A DNA stretch of 64,000 bases from Poecilobothrus nobilitatus (taxonomy: Eukaryota; Arthropoda; Insecta; Diptera; Dolichopodidae). This document shows positions 10,159 to 20,377 of this stretch, one piece after another. Location of the stretch: assembly GCA_947095535.1 (NCBI GenBank), contig OX352772.1, positions 147,550,177 to 147,614,176 of the forward strand, given 5' to 3'. A program made the translations under genes and the position numbers. Under the pieces are notes generated by a model. It was not told where the DNA came from and searched no databases. It worked only from the letters and a program-made list of their open reading frames with translations. The first letter of the stretch is position 1. Each line of letters starts with the position of its first letter.

Positions 10159-11720
10159 ACGAGGAAGAATACAGTTGCCTTTGTCAACTCTTAGATACCC
10201 GTACGAACCGTTAATATGTTCACAGCCTGTCACTCTGCATACAATATTATTTTTTTAATATTTTAGTATTTTAAAATAATTTGGGTGAATTTTATAATTT
10301 CTAGAACTATGGGTTGTACATATATTCAAACTATATGTTTATATGTACATTCTTCAAAAGCAGATTCTAACTTTCCACATAACGATTATCAATCGAAAAC
10401 TTTTTCAAATATTCTATAGTACCATTTAATACTAAGCGGTAAATGTATATTAAATTTACTTAGTACAAAATAATAAATATAATTTTAAATATTATATTAT
10501 ATTATAGTTAAATATTCCATTGACAGAATAATTTCTTATAAGTACAATAAAATACATATATGTATGTAAATACGGCGCTATATAATATATATATATACTC
10601 TTATCATTTATTCACTAGTGACATATACGATATGTAAATGAACATGATATTATATAAGTATGTATATATATCAATATCATATAAATAATAATAATAAAAA
10701 TTCTTCAAGCAAACGTTATGTTGTTTATTTATTTAAATTTTTTTTATACTACGCATTATATCCTCAACAATTTCAAATTATCGAGTAAAACAAAATGGAA
10801 AAAATTCGTTTTAAAGAAATTTGTTAGAAAATTTGAAAAAATCAACTAACACTTTCGTCAATTATAAAGTAACCCTATATTATTAAAAAAAGTTGTTAAC
10901 AGAAATAAGAGTATAATGTTGAAGCTTTAATTTTTATGTATTACTTCAAAAAAATTTTAACAGGTGTTCAAGTTACAGGTGTTTAGAAATAGGAAATTTT
11001 CAGTTTTTGACCCCTTACAGCTCCTAAACGGGGGGTGATACAAAAAAAATTTCTGAAATGACTCATACTTATTTTCAAAGATCTAACTTTTGTCAAAATT
11101 TCAAGTTTCCAACTTAAACCGTTTAGAAGATAGAAGGGTTAAAGGATTTTGCAAAATTTGAGTTTCACATAACGGTAAATTAAGACACCGTATGCCACAA
11201 ATATATATTTATTGTAATATTTATTCTTTTAAAGTTAATAAAAGTAGTAATCGTTTGGCGTTTTCAAAATGAAGATATACTGTATACAACTTGTGCTATA
11301 ACAATTTAAATATAGCTATAACAATTTAAATATAGATAGATAAATAATATATAAATACATTAATATTTTTGTGAGATCTATCAGCAGTTAAAATTTCATA
11401 GCTCTATTTCAAAAAAAATGTCGGGATCTAAAAGTTAGGTGTTCGAGAGCTACCCTAAGGCTTGGTCCAAACTCAACCAAAAAAAATAGGGAACCTACAA
11501 ATTACTCCCAGAATATTTTGTGTAAATTTCAAAATTCTAGCTTTCCTAGTTTTTGAGTTAGCGTGCTGACGGAGGGACGGACGGACGGACATGGCTCAAA
11601 AGTCTTAGAATTTTTTTCTGATCCGATCCATACCTTTGAAGGTATATCTAGCTCGCTTATTTCGAGGTGTTACAAACGGAGGAGTAATTTTATTATACCC
11701 GATCCTATCGTACGGGTATA
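10159..11720 (+). mobile_element. E3: longest E element, with terminal hairpin
   Basis: 1562 bp from ACGAGGAAG to CGGGTATA. It has the fullest right end: GGACGGACGGACATGGCTC, then about 130 bp later ATTATACCCG (11692-11701) facing CGGGTATAAT (11713-11722), a perfect 10-bp stem with an 11-base loop. E4-E8 have lost roughly 45 bp here. This tail layout recalls Drosophila INE-1/DINE-1 Helitron-like elements, from memory and unverified. Its left flank is Gypsy RT and its right flank is the leader of another unit, so it sits on a recombination junction. It also carries a short local duplication (GCTATAACAATTTAAATATA, near 11292-11330). Confidence 0.7.
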
Positions 11721-11902
11721 ATAATGCACCAATCCACTGATAATTTTTTCTGATTAGTACTAGATAGCATTCTTCTTAATGTGTTAATGTGTCGTTGTCA
11801 ATGTATGACTTTCCGATACTTTTATATATTGAATATCGGGCAATAAAGTGGTAAGTATTTTCTACCAAAATTGTGGACAACTAGAGCATAGAACAAAATG
11901 TG
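11721..11902 (+). other. Gypsy leader remnant directly after E3
   Basis: Starts ATAATGCACCAATCCACTG, the point matching 19571 in the full leader. The LTR and the first ~225 bp of leader are missing. The GGTAAGT donor-like site is retained near 11850. Confidence 0.5.
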
Positions 11903-12378
11903 TGTCATAATTGCAAAGGATTCAACCACTTTGCCAAATTCTGCAGAAGGAAATCAATATCTGTAAAGAGGCGTTAGAAAAAACAGAAAACTTTGAAGAT
12001 TTTTTTATTGGTGTAATTAATATAAATAAATTGAAAGAAAAATCAAATATTAATTTTAAAATAAATAAAAACAAATTTTTCAATTCAAATAATTTTTGTT
12101 TTACTAAAGAATTTGTAGTAAACAATGAAAGAATTAAAATTGAATTAGATACAGGAGCAGAGGTAAATTTGATGTCAAAAAGAACTTTTGATTTAATTAA
12201 TTTCAACAAAATATTTAAACTCAAAAAGGGTGCAGGAATTTTAACTGCTTTTGGAGGATCAACAATTTAATTTTTAAGCAAAATTATAATTACAGGACTA
12301 ATTGAAAACCGTAAGTTCTCTTTCAATTTTATTATTGTAAATGAAGAGGTTATTACTATACTGGGAAAGCCAGAGCTT
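11903..12378 (+). pseudogene. U3 second half: zinc knuckle and protease relic, fused to LINE 5' end
   Basis: The active site is restored to ELDTGAEVN. The internal TAA (12268-12270) persists. Instead of ending at GKPDL plus stop, the frame reads GKPEL and runs into foreign sequence (IILQNSFSFT then TGA). This marks the 5' junction of the LINE insertion or recombination. The same junction occurs in U4-U7. Confidence 0.8.
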
Positions 12379-12529
12379 ATAATTCTTCAAAATTCTTTTT
12401 CTTTTACTTGAACCGAACGGTTGTGTTTATATCGAGGAGAATAAATTAAAATATATTATTTAATATTGTAATCGTAATTGTGCAATTATATTAACGGTAT
12501 ATAATTGTGACGGTCTACTATAAGCTAGG
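12379..12529 (+). promoter_or_regulatory. LINE 5' untranslated region
   Basis: About 150 bp between the protease break and the ORF1 ATG. It contains ACCGAACGGTTGTG and TGTGACGGTCTACTATAAGC. Many LINEs carry an internal promoter here. I see no decisive promoter motif, so that role is inference. The ATG has A at -3 (AGGATGT). Confidence 0.4.
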
Positions 12530-13891
12530 ATGTCGAGCTGTGAATCGTGTGAAACGAAAATAAACGGTGAGAATGGTATTAGATGTGCGGGCGTTTATGG
12601 TACAATTTACCACATAACGGTAAAATGTGCCGGACTGGATAAATACGCGAGTAGTATATTGGATACTAACAAGAACGTAAGATATATGTGTAATGATTGT
12701 ATTTTATGCATTCATAATGTAGATTCGGTTTTACAAAAAATGGACTGTGCAGTGGTAAAAAATACGAAACATTTGGTAGAATATAAAAAGGAGTTCGAAA
12801 ATGCATTAAAAAAAAATGAAAATGAAATTATACAATTGCTAAAAGCAATTGAAGACAGGTACATGGAAAGATTAAATGAAATTAAAAGTGAGCAAAAAAA
12901 AGAAATTGACAAAATGTATAAAATAACCGAATTGTTCAAAACGGAAAGTGAAAAATTGAATGTGTCTCTAAATAAACAAACAGAAAAGTTGAATGAATCG
13001 CTTGTAAACTCAATGAAAAAAAATGATGAAGTGTGCAATAATATAACAAATATCGTAAATGAAAATAAAGGAAATAGAGGTCAAACAGTGTCATTTGCCG
13101 ATATTTTAAAAACAAAAAAAGATAGTGTAAATGTATTTCCAATAATAAAAAAAGATTTGCCCTTGTTAATAAAACCTAAAACCAAGCAAAAAACTGAAAT
13201 TACAAAAAAAGACTTAAATACAAAGGTTGATCCAAAAAATTTAAAAATTAAAAATGTTGAGAGTAGGAATAATGGAATTATTTTAATTGAAACAGATTCG
13301 AAAGAAAATCGTGAAAAGATTAAAAGTGAACTTGAAAATAAAATGAAAGAAAACTATGAGATAAAAATTCCGGTTGAAATTAAAACTAAATTTGAAATTG
13401 TTCACATGAATAATAAATTTACTGGTGATGAACTAATAGAAAGGCTTAAGAAACAAAACAGTTTTATGGAGATGAGTGAATTAAAGGTAGTAAAATTGAA
13501 AATGGTAAATAAATATAACAAAGAAATGCAGAACGCAATTATTGAAGTGGATGAGGTATCTTTTCCTAAAATATTAAATGCTGGTAAACTCTGTATAGGA
13601 TGGGAAAGATGCAAAGTTTTTGATGCAATCAATGTAAGGAGGTGTTACAAATGCAAAGGTTTCAATCATAAATCGGCGGACTGTACAAGCGAAGAAACGT
13701 GTCTAAAATGTCACAAAAACCATAAAACAAGTGATTGCGATCAACAAGAGGAAATTATGGAATGCATAAATTGTAAAAAGTCCAATGAAAAATTCAAACT
13801 GGGGTTAGACGTGAAACATAAAACATTCAGCAAATTGTGCCCAGTGTTTGAGCAAAAATTAAAAGAAAGAAAACAAAAAATTGGCTACTAG
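12530..13891 (+). CDS. U3 LINE ORF1, first open part (453 aa): PHD-like and CCHC Gag-like protein
   Basis: ORF1 proteins of CR1/Jockey-type LINEs coat the element RNA. Residues 4-57 form a PHD-like finger (C4, C7, C19, H28, C33, C54, C57), but Tyr23 stands where the fourth Cys is expected and the H-to-C spacing is four. Residues about 75-170 are charged and Leu-rich, likely coiled coil. About 250-345 resembles the RRM-like/Gag-like domain (NNGIILIETDS). Zinc knuckles are at C372/C375/H380/C385 (CX2CX4HX4C), C391/C394/H398/C403 (CX2CX3HX4C) and a longer C412/C415/H430/C437. It ends at TAG (13889-13891) followed by CAACTA, and the same frame stays open beyond. This copy has Cys for Tyr in CILCIHN. 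Confidence 0.85.
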   Translation: MSSCESCETKINGENGIRCAGVYGTIYHITVKCAGLDKYASSILDTNKNVRYMCNDCILCIHNVDSVLQKMDCAVVKNTKHLVEYKKEFENALKKNENEIIQLLKAIEDRYMERLNEIKSEQKKEIDKMYKITELFKTESEKLNVSLNKQTEKLNESLVNSMKKNDEVCNNITNIVNENKGNRGQTVSFADILKTKKDSVNVFPIIKKDLPLLIKPKTKQKTEITKKDLNTKVDPKNLKIKNVESRNNGIILIETDSKENREKIKSELENKMKENYEIKIPVEIKTKFEIVHMNNKFTGDELIERLKKQNSFMEMSELKVVKLKMVNKYNKEMQNAIIEVDEVSFPKILNAGKLCIGWERCKVFDAINVRRCYKCKGFNHKSADCTSEETCLKCHKNHKTSDCDQQEEIMECINCKKSNEKFKLGLDVKHKTFSKLCPVFEQKLKERKQKIGY

Positions 13892-14365
13892 CAACTAAAG
13901 AATTTGGAAAGGAGTGAAAAAATATCTAATGATTGTGTTGAAAATGTCCCAGACATTGCTGACATCTTGGATAATAATCATATTGAAAGCATTAGTAATG
14001 GTATAGAAATAGTAAACAAAATTGATACGGTAGCTACTGAAAATACTTATATTAAAAATCATAATAATAATAGTAATAATAATAATATTAAAAATAATAA
14101 GCACGATAGTAATAAGCAGATTTTATACTATGTTAAGAACCATAATATAAATTATAATAATGCAGATAATACTGAAATAAACAATATAAAAAAAAAGACT
14201 TTAATATTGAAAGAAAATCATAGAAAAGAGCCAACAACCGATAAAAAACAAAATTTACTCCTCAAAATATTGTCGTTTAGTAAAAATAAAAATAACAAAA
14301 CTACTAAATCCAATAATAATGTCGTTAATAATGGAAATAAAAACTCACATATTACGGAGTGCTGA
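13892..14365 (+). pseudogene. U3 LINE ORF1, middle part (Asn-rich, in frame after TAG)
   Basis: Same frame as the 453-codon part and open for 157 codons to TGA at 14363-14365. It has no ATG start nearby; the TTG at 13904 is not convincing. It is rich in Asn and Lys with AAT trinucleotide runs (NHNNNSNNNNIKNN), so likely disordered. It would be made only by readthrough of the TAG, or it was coding before the stop arose. No family recognised. Confidence 0.55.
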
Positions 14366-14923
14366 AGTTCAGTGATTACCGAACAAATCAGCAGATCAAA
14401 GAAGGAGTTCCCAAGTAGTGATTACACAAACTGGGTTAAAGGTGAAACTCTTAATCCACAAATCAATTCTAAAGTTATTGAAAGAAGTGATAAAGCTGAG
14501 CTTAATTTAAGTAAACAAGATAAAAGTACTAGTTTTATTGATCCTTTGATGCCACCAATTGTTAGATTGACAAGAAAAGCTGTTGAGACTGGTGAAAATG
14601 CATATGCTTTATCTAGATTAAAAGATCATAGAATTTATAACAATGTCAGATTGTTTTTGTCATACTTTCATGACCAAAATGATATTTGTTACGAAGGTTT
14701 TACTCAGACCAGCTTGAAAGTACTTGTTCATCAAGAAGGGTTAGCAAATAACTACGCAGATCTTAGTAATCTATATTTTACTTATCATGAATGTACAGGA
14801 GTATCAAAAAAAGAAGAACTTCAAGATTTAGTTTATTATAGGAGGCATATTGACAATAAACACAGAGAACACATGCAAAAAATTCGAGAAAGTTGGCAAA
14901 ATTATATGATTGGTATCCCATGA
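14366..14923 (+). pseudogene. U3 LINE ORF1, C-terminal part (unknown domain, in frame after TGA)
   Basis: Still the ORF1 frame: 185 codons ending in TGA at 14921-14923. The stretch from PLMPPIVRLTRKAVETGENA to MQKIRESWQNYMIGIP looks like a compact helical domain. I do not recognise it. Its terminator overlaps the ORF2 ATG by one base (TGATG), which argues that this, not the 453-aa end, is the true end of ORF1. Confidence 0.55.
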
Positions 14924-14982
14924 TGTATAACATACTTCATAAATTAAATATGGTGCATTTTAATGCCAGAAGTTTAAGGAAA
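14923..14982 (+). pseudogene. U3 LINE ORF2 5' end, interrupted by E4
   Basis: ATG at 14923-14925 opens 20 codons: MYNILHKLNMVHFNARSLRK. HFNARSLR is the usual start of an APE-type endonuclease, with the Asn that binds the catalytic metal. The frame is broken by E4 and continues in frame at 16503 (NMDEMELF). Confidence 0.75.
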
Positions 14983-16502
14983 ACGAGGAAGAATACAGTT
15001 GACTTTGTCAACTCTTAGATACCCGTACGAACCGTTAGTATGTTCACAGCCTGTCACTCTGCTTACAATATTATTTTTTTAATATTTTAGTATTTTAAAA
15101 TAATTTGGGCTAATTTTATAATTTCTAGTACTATGGGTTGTACATATATTCAAACTATATGTTTATATGTACATTCTTCAAAAGCAGATTCTAACTTTCC
15201 ACTTAACGATTATCAATCCAAAACTTTTTCAAATATTCTATAGTACCATTTAATACTAAGCGGTAAATGTATATTAAATTTACTAAGTACAAAACAGTAA
15301 ATATAATTTTAAATATTATATTATATTATATTTAAATATTTCATTGACAGAATAATTTCTTATAAGTACAATAAAATACATATATGTATGTAAATACGGC
15401 ACTATATAATATACATATATACTCTTATCATTCACTCACTAGTGGCATATACGATATGTAAATAAACATGATATTATATAAGTATGTATATCAATATCAT
15501 ATAAATAAAAATTCTTCAATGTTATGTTGTTTATTTATTTACATTTTTTTGTACTACGCATTATATCCTCAACAATTTCAAATTATCGAGTAAAACAAAT
15601 GCAAAGAATTTGTTGAAGAAATTTGTTAGAAAATTTGAAAAAATCAAGTAACACTTTCGTCAATTATAAAGTAACCCTATATTATTAAAAAAAGTTGTTA
15701 ACAGAATTAAGAGTATAATGTTGAAGCTTTAATTTTTGTGTATTACTTCAAAAAAATGTTAACAGGTGTTCAAGTTGCAGGTGTTTAAAAATTGGAAATT
15801 TTCAGTTTTTGACCCCTTACAGCTCCTAAACGGGAAGTGATACAAAAAAAATTTCTGAAATGACTCATACTTATTTTCAAAGATCTAACTTCTGTCAAAA
15901 TTTTAAGTTTCCAACTTAAACCGTTTAGAAGATAGAAGGGTTAAAGGATTTTGCAAAATTTGAGTTTCGCATAACGGTAAATTAAGACACCGTATGCCAC
16001 AAATATATATTTATTGTATATATACTTTTAAAGCTAATAAAAGTAGTAATCGTTGGGCGTTTTCATAATGAAGATATACTTTATACAACTGGTGCTATAA
16101 CAATTTAAATATAGAGCTTTTTTGAACCTTTGGGGAGCTGTAGCTCCGTAACGAGTGGGGCTACAAGAAAAAGTTATTAAAAATAAAATTAATATTTTTG
16201 CGAGATCTATCAGCAGCTAAAATTTCATAGCTCTATTTCAAAAAAAATGTGGGGATCTAAAAGTTAGGTGTTCGAGAGCTACCCTAAGTTTTGGTCCAAA
16301 CTCAACCAAAAAAATAGGGAACCTACAAATTACTCCCAGAATATTTTGTGTAAATTTCAAGATTCTAGCTTTCTTAGTTTTTGAGTTAGCGTGCTGACGG
16401 AGGACGGACGGACGGACATGGCTCAAAAGTCTTAGAATTTTTTTCTGATCCGATCCATACCTTTAAAGGTATATCTAGCTCGTATCCTATCGTACGGGTA
16501 TA
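14983..16502 (+). mobile_element. E4: 1520-bp non-autonomous element inside LINE endonuclease
   Basis: Inner terminal inverted repeats TACCCGTACGA (15020-15030) and TCGTACGGGTA (16490-16500). The left end has a small hairpin GTTGAC-TTT-GTCAAC. An internal perfect hairpin GGAGCT-GT-AGCTCC lies at 16134-16147. A GGACGGACGGACATGGCTC block sits about 100 bp before the right end. No reading frame is conserved. The flanks rejoin the endonuclease frame exactly if the element is removed, with no clear target duplication. That fits a Helitron-like insertion better than a cut-and-paste transposon, although A-rich flanks could hide a 1-2 bp duplication. Confidence 0.75.
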
Positions 16503-17655
16503 AACATGGATGAAATGGAACTATTTGTGAAAGACAGAAAAAGCGTTGATGTCATTATGATAGGTGAAACTTGGTTATATTCAGATGAGGAGGGATTTTT
16601 TAAAATTCCTGGGTACTCAGTATGTTTCAATTCCAATAATTCATCTAGAGGTTCCAGTTCCACCTGCAATTTATATTAAACAGAATTTGGAATATAGAGT
16701 CGTGGAAATATTTGAACAATTCAATACAATAATTATTTCGTTAAGTAACACTATTCCGGTTTTAAAAATTGCTGTATGCTAGAGCATAGAATAATAGAGA
16801 ATTTATAGCACACCTGGACTTAATTTGTGATAGATATAAAAATATAGTTGTGATGGGTGATACTAATATTGATTTATTAGCGAATTCGGAGCTCTCTAGT
16901 TCCTATAAAGTAATGTTGGAATCTAATGGAGTTAGCATAATAAACAAGCTGAGTAAGGAATATGCAACTAGAATAACTGAAAACTCTTCTACGATCACGT
17001 TCATTCAGACCTAGAAAAGTATGAAATTGATATCAAGTTGTATGATATAGTAAATTTAGATCACAAAGCTATATGCGGCAAAATAAATAAAGTTGTGAAA
17101 AAAATGGAACCTATTTTTAAAAGGGAAATTTATACCATAAATTATCATAAGTACAAAGTTAAGGTTAGAAATTTACTTGTAACAAATAATACGGAGTGTG
17201 TTGATGATCTTATTAAAATATTACAAAGAGCAAAAGAAGACTCGAAGATAAAAAGGCATATAAGAGTCAGAAATGATAATCCTTGGATGACAAATGAATT
17301 ATTAAACTTGATCAAAAAGAGAAATAAACTGTTTAAAAAATTAAAAAAAAAACCTAACAGTTTAGAAATTCAAGTAAGATTTAAGAATGAAAAAAACAAG
17401 ATTACATATGAAATAACTAAAGCAAAACAGAATTATTTTAATAATAGAATACAATCGGCTGGGTCTGACAAAAGGAAAATTTGTAAAGTTCTTAACAATT
17501 GCATCTTAAAGAAGTCAACTGAATTTAATAAAGTCTTCATAGATATAAATAATAATGGAACTAGAACATGTGATAGCTTTGAAATTGCAAATGCTTTCAA
17601 TACTCACTTCAGTGAAATTGGAAACAAATTAGCAGATAAAATTAGTGATGCTTAA
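16503..17655 (+). pseudogene. U3 LINE ORF2: APE-type endonuclease and linker, broken
   Basis: The endonuclease nicks target DNA for target-primed reverse transcription. MIGETWLY (16555-16578) supplies the catalytic Glu and GDTNID (16857-16874) the Asp-Asn pair. The frame slips near 16640 and again by 16782, with stops around 16779-16815. These breaks are shared by all copies. A 7-bp deletion near 17000 between GATCA repeats removes the Ile-Asp-His catalytic motif; it is shared only with the U4 copy. After it 17038-17655 is open (205 codons) through the linker to a TAA at 17653-17655. Confidence 0.8.
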
Positions 17656-18726
17656 AAGTTCACAATAAAAAACAGATTGGCTGAGCAGACTATTTTTCTT
17701 CATCCAACAGACGAAAAAGAAATATATAAAATTATAATGCCGCTAAAAAATAGTTCACCTGGGGGTGATAATGTATCTGCAGCGGATCTAAAACATGTGG
17801 TATCATTAATATCACCTGTAATTGCTTCTATGATTAATAGATGTCTTTCTACCGGAATTTATCCTGATTGTCTAAAATCAAGTATTGTTATACCTATACA
17901 TAAATCTGGGTCAATAATGGAAGTATCAAATTATAGACCGATCACTCTCACAAATTGCATAGGAAAAATATTTGAAAAGATAATAAATGTCAGAATACAA
18001 GATTTCATACAGAATGTCGTAGGCTTTGATATGAACCAATTTGGGTTTCAAAAACAAATAGGTACAGACTATGCAGTTTTGGAATCCACTAACTCGATTA
18101 TAAACAAATTGGATGCAGGAAGCTATGTATGTTCGGTATTTGTTGATTTAAAAAAGTCTTTTGATACAGTGAATCATAAAATCTTACTGGATAGGTTACA
18201 TGAAATTGGTATACGGGGTACAGCCCATGATCTACTCAACTCGTACCTTAAAAATCGAAAAACTATGACTAAAATTAATGGGGTGGTAAGTAATCAGAGT
18301 ACAATAAATATTGGTGTTCCTCAAGGATCAGTGCTAGGACCTACTTTATACCTATTGTTTATACATAATATACAGTATGCGGATATACTAGCTGATTATA
18401 AAATATTTGCGGATGATACTCTACTAATTTACAATGCTAAAACTAATCATGAATTGGATCGTATAACTAATGCTGATTTGTGCAGATACAATAATTGGCT
18501 TAAAGGCAATAAATTGACTATAAACGCTGAAGTACAGAAATCGGATGAGCGGAGATCAGTAATTGTAGAGGATGAAAACGGAAATAAATTTCGAAGAAAT
18601 GAAATTCATACAAGATTAGATAAGCTGGCAACCCAGATTAGTAATAATGAATGTAATAAAAAAAATGAACAAGAAAAAATAAACCAAGAATCACGAAAAT
18701 TACGGTCCAGTAAAGCTTATAAATAA
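17656..18726 (+). pseudogene. U3 RT-integrase tail fusion
   Basis: Second occurrence of the fusion seen at the window start. It is open from 17677 to 18726 (349 codons), switching from LINE RT to Gypsy integrase C-terminal domain at 18530/18531. It has AATGAACAAG (Glu) where the first copy and the full integrases have AATGATCAAG (Asp). The FADD active site is present. RT thumb, LINE C-terminus and integrase core are gone. Confidence 0.85.
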
Positions 18727-18847
18727 AATTTTGAATGTGTATGTATGTATGTATATACATATGTATATCATATAATATTATATCGGAATATTTGAATTTT
18801 ATAATATTTGAACCATCACATTTATCTCCTCGAAAAAAAAAAAAAAA

Positions 18848-19346
18848 TGAATAAATAAAACAATAACAAATAAGTAAATTAAATCTCAATATAAAATAAT
18901 AATTACAAACAAATAATAAATAACAAAACAGATTTTAATTTAAATTGAATTAAATATAAGAAATTTGTTATGTACATTTATTAATTATGAATTATGATTA
19001 TAATAATAATAAATTGAATTGGATATATGAAACTTTGTTATGTAGGTACACTTATTAATTAATTTATAATTGATGATAACAATAATAAATATTATACTAT
19101 AAAAAGAGCATGTATATTTGTAATACATTTGCATAAAGTATATAAAATGTATCACATGTTTTACTAAATGTGTTATATTGCATCACATTATTTGTTATAC
19201 TACTATATTGTTATGTTCATGTTCTACTACTACTTTTATTACACTTATTATAAGTTGCATTATATAATAAATAATTAAGATCAGTCTTAAAAGTAAAGTC
19301 ATTAGTTTAATTATAATCAAACAATAATAACTTAAGTTGTCTGTCA
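18848..19346 (+). repeat. U4 putative LTR (499 bp)
   Basis: TATA-like TATAAAAAG at 19098-19106. It carries TATTGCATCAC where most copies have TATTGTATCAC and AATTAAATATAAG for AATTGAATATAAG, variants shared with the copy at 26696 (the second also with U5-U7 copies). The leader at 19347-19750 has a deletion in the TATATAATTATAA tract compared with U1. Confidence 0.6.
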
Positions 19347-19750
19347 GGCTGGCAAGCTATCTAGTATAATTAATATTAAACTCTAATATAACATTAGAAA
19401 TTTATTTATATATTTATTTATATATTATAATTTTATATATTATATATTTATAATTATATAAATTTATATAATTAGTATAAATTTATTTAATTATAATATA
19501 AAATTACATAGTACATTTAGTACATAGAATATAAAAAACGAAAATATTTCAGTCTAATTCATTTAAATATAATGCACCAATCCACTGATAATTTTTTCTG
19601 ATTAGTACTAGATAGCATTCTTCTTAATGTGTTAATTTGTCGTTGTCAATGTATGACTTTCCGATACTTTTATATATTGAATATCGGGCAACAAAGTGGT
19701 AAGTATTTTCTACCAAAATTGTGGACAACTAGAGCATAGAACAAAATGTG

Positions 19751-20226
19751 TGTCATAATTGCAAAGGATTCAACCACTTTGCCAAATTCTGCAGAAGGAA
19801 ATCAATATCTGTAAAGAGGCGTTAGAAAAAACAGAAAACTTTGAAGATTTTTTTATTGGTGTAATTAATATAAATAAATTGAAAGAAAAATCAAATATTA
19901 ATTTTAAAATAAATAAAAACAAATTTTTCAATTCAAATAATTTTTGTTTTACTAAAGAATTTGTAGTAAACAATGAAAGAATTAAAATTGAATTAGATAC
20001 AGGAGCAGAGGTAAATTTGATGTCAAAAAGAACTTTTGATTTAATTAATTTCAACAAAATATTTAAACTCAAAAAGGGTGCAGGAATTTTAACTGCTTTT
20101 GGAGGATCAACAATTTAATTTTTAAGCAAAATTATAATTACAGGACTAATTGAAAACCGTAAGTTCTCTTTCAATTTTATTATTGTAAATGAAGAGGTTA
20201 TTACTATACTGGGAAAGCCAGAGCTT
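19751..20226 (+). pseudogene. U4 zinc knuckle and protease relic
   Basis: Offset exactly 7848 bp from the U3 second-half copy; the translation is identical over the 119-codon open part. ELDTGAEVN is intact, the internal stop is kept, and the GKPEL junction to LINE sequence follows. Confidence 0.8.
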
Positions 20227-20377
20227 ATAATTCTTCAAAATTCTTTTTCTTTTACTTGAACCGAACGGTTGTGTTTATATCGAGGAGAATAAATTAAAAT
20301 ATATTATTTAATATTGTAATCGTAATTGTGCAATTATATTAACGGTATATAATTGTGACGGTCTACTATAAGCTAGG

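Noticed and set aside
12712..13142. Minus-strand frames opposite LINE ORF1
   Set aside because: Ser/Phe-rich mirror of Lys/Glu/Asn codons in ORF1. No independent signal.
14050..14105. Microsatellite as an independent feature
   Set aside because: The AAT run encodes the Asn-rich part of ORF1 and is constant between copies.
16238..16782. Short frames in the E element and endonuclease start
   Set aside because: Minus-strand frames are accidental. The 72-codon plus frame at 16564 is part of the frameshifted endonuclease, not a separate gene.
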